Assembly: GCF_011300215.1 (NCBI RefSeq)
Contig: NZ_CP049866.1
Location: 3,225,001 to 3,289,000, forward strand
DNA: 64,000 bases
Direction: 5' to 3'
DNA from: Nocardioides piscis
GTDB lineage: Bacteria > Actinomycetota > Actinomycetes > Propionibacteriales > Nocardioidaceae
Shown: one piece after another, positions 61,443 through 64,000 of the stretch
How the letters are laid out: every line of letters starts with the position of its first letter
How positions within the stretch are numbered: position 1 is the first letter of the stretch
Notes under the pieces: generated by a model
The model's database searches: none
Told to the model about the DNA's origin: nothing
What the model saw: only the letters and a program-made list of their open reading frames with translations
Position numbers and translations under genes: made by a program

Positions 61443-62819
61443 TCAGCCGGACGTGGCGTCGAGACCCAGGTCGTCGAGCGCGGTCATCACCGACCCGTGA
61501 TAGGTCGGGAACGCGAAGTGCATGCGTCGCACCGTCCTGGCCGGGACGCGGCCATGGATGGCCAGGGCCAGCATCGACACCAGGTCGCCGCCCGTGGGTC
61601 CCACAGCAGTCGCGCCGACGAGCAGCCCCGACGCCGCATCCGCGACCAGCTTGATGTGGCCGCTGTTGCCCGCGCCGTCGAGCCAGCCGCGCGCTGAGTC
61701 GCTGATGTCGGCGAAGCCCGTGCTGACATCGATGCCCTGCTCGCGCGCCTGCTCCTCGCTCAGACCGACCGAGCCGACCTCGGGGTCGGTGAACGTCACC
61801 CGGCTCACTGCGCGATAGTCGGCCAGCGGACCGTCCTCGCCGAGGATGTCGGCCATGGCGACCTCGGCCTGATAGCTCGAGACATGGGTGAAGCGACCAT
61901 GACCGGTGATGTCGCCGATGGCCCAGAGCTTCTCCCCTGCCCGCATCCGTTCGTCTGTCTCGACCCCGGGAGCGGACGGGTCGAGCCCCACGTTCTCCAG
62001 CCCGACGTCGCGCACGTTGTTGCTGCGGCCCGCGGCCACCAGCAGCCGCTCGGCCTCCACCCGCAGGTCACCGGCGGTGAGCGTGAACCCGTCGGTGTGC
62101 TCGACCCGGTCGACCTCGACGCCGACGTGGACCGTGATGCCCTCGTCCTCGAAGACGCGGGACAGCAGTCGGCTCGTCTCCGGCTCCTCCACCGCAAGGA
62201 GCCGGTCTGCCGCTTCGAGGACCGTGACGTCGACACCGAAGCGGGAGAACGCCTGGGCCAGCTCGCACCCGATCGGCCCGCCGCCGATGATGGCGAGGCT
62301 GGTGGGCAGCTCCTTGGCCTTCACGACGTCACGGTTCGTCCAGTACGGCGTGTCCTCGAGCCCGTCGATCGGCAGCACCAACGGCTCCGTGCCAGTGTTG
62401 AGCACGACGCCGCGCGCTGCGACATGGGAGACGCCGTCGACGTCGACGCACCCCGGCGAGGTGAGCCGGCCGTGTCCCCGCACCAATCGCACGCCGGCGT
62501 CCTGGACGGCGCGCGCGTTGGCGTCGTCGGTCCAGCCCTTCGTGGCCTCCTCGGTGATGCGCTTCGCCGGGCGCGACCAGTCGGGGACCACGGAGGCATC
62601 GCCGCTGAGCTGGTCGGCCAGGCGCACGTGCCCGATCAGGGTCGAGGCGCGGATCATCAGCTTGCTGGGGGTGCAGCCGTAGAACGGGCACTCGCCGCCG
62701 ACGAGGTGCTTCTCCACCCCGACGACGTCGAGCCCGGCCTCGGCCAGTCCGATGGCGAGCTGCTGTCCGCCGGGGCCCAGGCCCAGGACGATGACGTCAC
62801 AACCGACGGGTTCGCTCAT
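61443..62819 (-). CDS. Pyridine nucleotide-disulfide oxidoreductase (mercuric/dihydrolipoyl reductase-like)
   Basis: A 458-residue flavoprotein. The FAD loop VIVLGLGPGGQQLAIGL is at residues 9-25. The redox disulfide is in GGECPFYGCTPSK, Cys44 and Cys49. The NAD loop SLAIIGGGPIGCELAQAF is near residue 176. The dimer domain ends with AFPTYHGSV, where the catalytic His-x4-Glu of lipoamide dehydrogenases is not conserved, since only one histidine is seen. It may be a mycothione- or quinone-type reductase of unknown substrate. GAGGGAG precedes ATG 62819. DUF1206 is 13 bp upstream. Confidence 0.85.
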   Translation of the reverse strand: MSEPVGCDVIVLGLGPGGQQLAIGLAEAGLDVVGVEKHLVGGECPFYGCTPSKLMIRASTLIGHVRLADQLSGDASVVPDWSRPAKRITEEATKGWTDDANARAVQDAGVRLVRGHGRLTSPGCVDVDGVSHVAARGVVLNTGTEPLVLPIDGLEDTPYWTNRDVVKAKELPTSLAIIGGGPIGCELAQAFSRFGVDVTVLEAADRLLAVEEPETSRLLSRVFEDEGITVHVGVEVDRVEHTDGFTLTAGDLRVEAERLLVAAGRSNNVRDVGLENVGLDPSAPGVETDERMRAGEKLWAIGDITGHGRFTHVSSYQAEVAMADILGEDGPLADYRAVSRVTFTDPEVGSVGLSEEQAREQGIDVSTGFADISDSARGWLDGAGNSGHIKLVADAASGLLVGATAVGPTGGDLVSMLALAIHGRVPARTVRRMHFAFPTYHGSVMTALDDLGLDATSG

Positions 62820-62832
62820 GAGCGGGGCTCCC

Positions 62833-63642
62833 TCAGCGGTCGAGGTGCTTGGCCCGGGCGAAGCAGAACAGTCCGTAGCACGCGATCCCGAGGGCGATGA
62901 CGATCAGGAGCACCGGGCCGAAGGGCTGCTCGAGGACGTTGTGCAGCGCCACGTCGAGCCCGCCGGACTTCTTGGCCTCATGGGTGAATCCGGCGTAGGC
63001 GAAGAGTCCGCCGACCAGGATGATCGCGACTCCCTTGGCGATGTAGCCGGCCTTGCCGAACGTGACGTAGGCCGAGCCGTCCTTGCCGGACTGGCCCTGG
63101 GCGTCCAGGTGCTCGCGGAACTTCTCGGTCCAGCCGCGAACGATCAGCGAGCCGCCATAGACGATGACGCCCAGGCCGACGGCCATCACGATGAACTGCC
63201 CGCCCGGCAGGCCCATCAGCTTTGCGGTGGTGGAGTCGGTGCCGCCCTTGGACCCGTCGCCGAGGGCGGTCTTGATGGCGGCCCAGGCGACGGCGCCATA
63301 GATGACGGCCTTGGCCAGGGATCCCAGCCGCTTGCGCCAACGCTTCTTGTCGTCGCTGACCTCCCGGTGACCCAGGGCGAACTCCAGCAGGCGCCAGAGC
63401 ACCAGCAGCATCATCCCGACCGCGACCGCCCAGATCAGCACGCCGCCCAACGGCTGCTCCGCCAGGGCGTGCAGAGCGCCGCTGTTGGACGCGCTCTCGG
63501 ACTTCTCGCCGACCGCCAGCTGGACCGCCAGCCAGGCCAGCATCAGGTGGACGATGCCGTAGGCGACGAGCCCGGCGCGTACGGCGTGGTCGAGCCAGTC
63601 GCTCTGGTGGGCCTCGCGGGCCTTGTCCTTGACGTCTCCCAT
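62833..63642 (-). CDS. DUF1206 integral membrane protein
   Basis: A 269-residue protein with six membrane helices in three similar pairs, the DUF1206 pattern. Segments such as AGLVAYGIVHLMLAWLAVQL, AVIYGAVAWAAIKTAL and AGYIAKGVAIILVGGLFAYA show the repeat. ATG 63642 is used rather than GTG 63654. The function of the family is unknown. It is probably transcribed with the disulfide reductase 13 bp downstream. Confidence 0.85.
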   Translation of the reverse strand: MGDVKDKAREAHQSDWLDHAVRAGLVAYGIVHLMLAWLAVQLAVGEKSESASNSGALHALAEQPLGGVLIWAVAVGMMLLVLWRLLEFALGHREVSDDKKRWRKRLGSLAKAVIYGAVAWAAIKTALGDGSKGGTDSTTAKLMGLPGGQFIVMAVGLGVIVYGGSLIVRGWTEKFREHLDAQGQSGKDGSAYVTFGKAGYIAKGVAIILVGGLFAYAGFTHEAKKSGGLDVALHNVLEQPFGPVLLIVIALGIACYGLFCFARAKHLDR

Positions 63643-63664
63643 GGCCACACCCAATCACGCCGGG

Positions 63665-64000
63665 TCAGGCGGTGGCGGGCTTGCCCTTGACTATCGCACC
63701 CAGGACGCCGTTGACGAACGTCGGTGACTCGTCGGTGGACAGGTCGCGGACCAGCGCGATCGCCTCGCTGACGGCCACCGCGTCGGGGACGTCGTCGGCA
63801 TACATCAGCTCGTAGACGCCCAGCCGCAGCACGTTGCGGTCGACGGCCGGCATGCGCGACAGGGTCCAGCCCTCGCTGTATGTCGACAGCAGCTCGTCGA
63901 TCCGGGATGCGTGCTCAGCGACGCCGCGGACCAGGACTGCGGTGTAGTCGTTGGTCGGTCCGTCGCCCGCCTCGACGACCCGGTCCAGGGCATCGAGGAG
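63665..64000 (-). CDS. nusB: Transcription antitermination factor NusB, 5' partial
   Basis: The last 111 residues are in the window; the frame is open to its right edge. RMPAVDRNVLRLGVYELMY, VAVSEAIALVRDLSTDESPTFVNGVLGAI (key parts) and the preceding LLDALDRVVEAG are NusB. NusB binds boxA RNA with NusE and supports rRNA transcription. An ATG at 63853 is internal and not the start. The gene lies just upstream of DUF1206. Confidence 0.92.
   Translation of the reverse strand, partial: LLDALDRVVEAGDGPTNDYTAVLVRGVAEHASRIDELLSTYSEGWTLSRMPAVDRNVLRLGVYELMYADDVPDAVAVSEAIALVRDLSTDESPTFVNGVLGAIVKGKPATA

Overview
The window is high-GC DNA (arms of genes rich in GCC/GAC/CTC codons, GTG and TTG starts, overlapping ATGA/TGATG operon joints) from an actinobacterium. 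Mce4, KstR, KstR2 and hsa-type genes, together with DUF1206, DUF998 and LigB genes, point to Actinomycetes; a Nocardioides-like member of the Nocardioidaceae is my best guess, but no rRNA or species marker is present. No tRNA, rRNA, integrase, transposase or CRISPR array was seen. All homology statements rest on recalled family sequences, not on a search. LAYOUT. (A) 1-3689: the last codons of an IpdC-like flavoprotein, two PAPS-type sulfotransferases, a lipoprotein sulfatase and a DUF998 membrane protein. (B) 3673-11997: the KstR2-type ring C/D module. fadA6-kstR2-ipdF-fadE30 run leftward and fadD3-fadE31-fadE32-fadE33 run rightward from a shared promoter holding a KstR2-like palindrome. (C) 12097-13056: a secreted M43-type metalloprotease. 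(D) 13126-20180: the KstR-type ring A/B module hsaA-hsaD-hsaC-hsaB and hsaE-hsaG-hsaF. (E) 20215-28993: kstD, a MaoC hydratase, a broken dienelactone hydrolase, a small kinase, then the 3-carbon side-chain module with a ChsE1-ChsE2 fusion, ChsH2 apparently fused to ChsH1, and Ltp2. (F) 29056-38562: an alpha/beta hydrolase, a wax-ester/TAG synthase, an HSL-type esterase, FadE34, and an unusual methyltransferase / QW-repeat protein / methyltransferase / glycosyltransferase set. (G) 38717-42182: kstR, two short-chain dehydrogenases, a ferredoxin and a ferredoxin reductase. (H) 42241-51858: the complete mce4-type sterol importer. (I) 52044-64000: ordinary genes (hemerythrin, uvrB, cardiolipin synthase, AlkA-like glycosylase, kynA, ligB, a TetR regulator, a disulfide reductase, DUF1206, nusB) and a nine-copy 22-bp repeat. 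HOW IT WORKS TOGETHER. The Mce4 complex would import sterols. FadE34, ChsE1-E2, ChsH2-H1 and Ltp2 shorten the side chain. KstD and HsaABCD open rings A and B. HsaEFG turn the released C6 acid into pyruvate and propionyl-CoA. FadD3, IpdF, FadE30-33, FadA6 and IpdC handle rings C and D. Eight KstR-like boxes and one KstR2-like box sit in front of the relevant operons. Cyp125, KshAB, FadD17/19, IpdAB and EchA20 are not in the window. TWO GENERAL PROPERTIES. First, eight single-base losses, all in short runs of G or C, break conserved genes; this looks like homopolymer under-calling rather than decay. Second, many genes have a TANNNT -10 element 6-8 nt before the start codon and no ribosome binding site, so their transcripts are probably leaderless.
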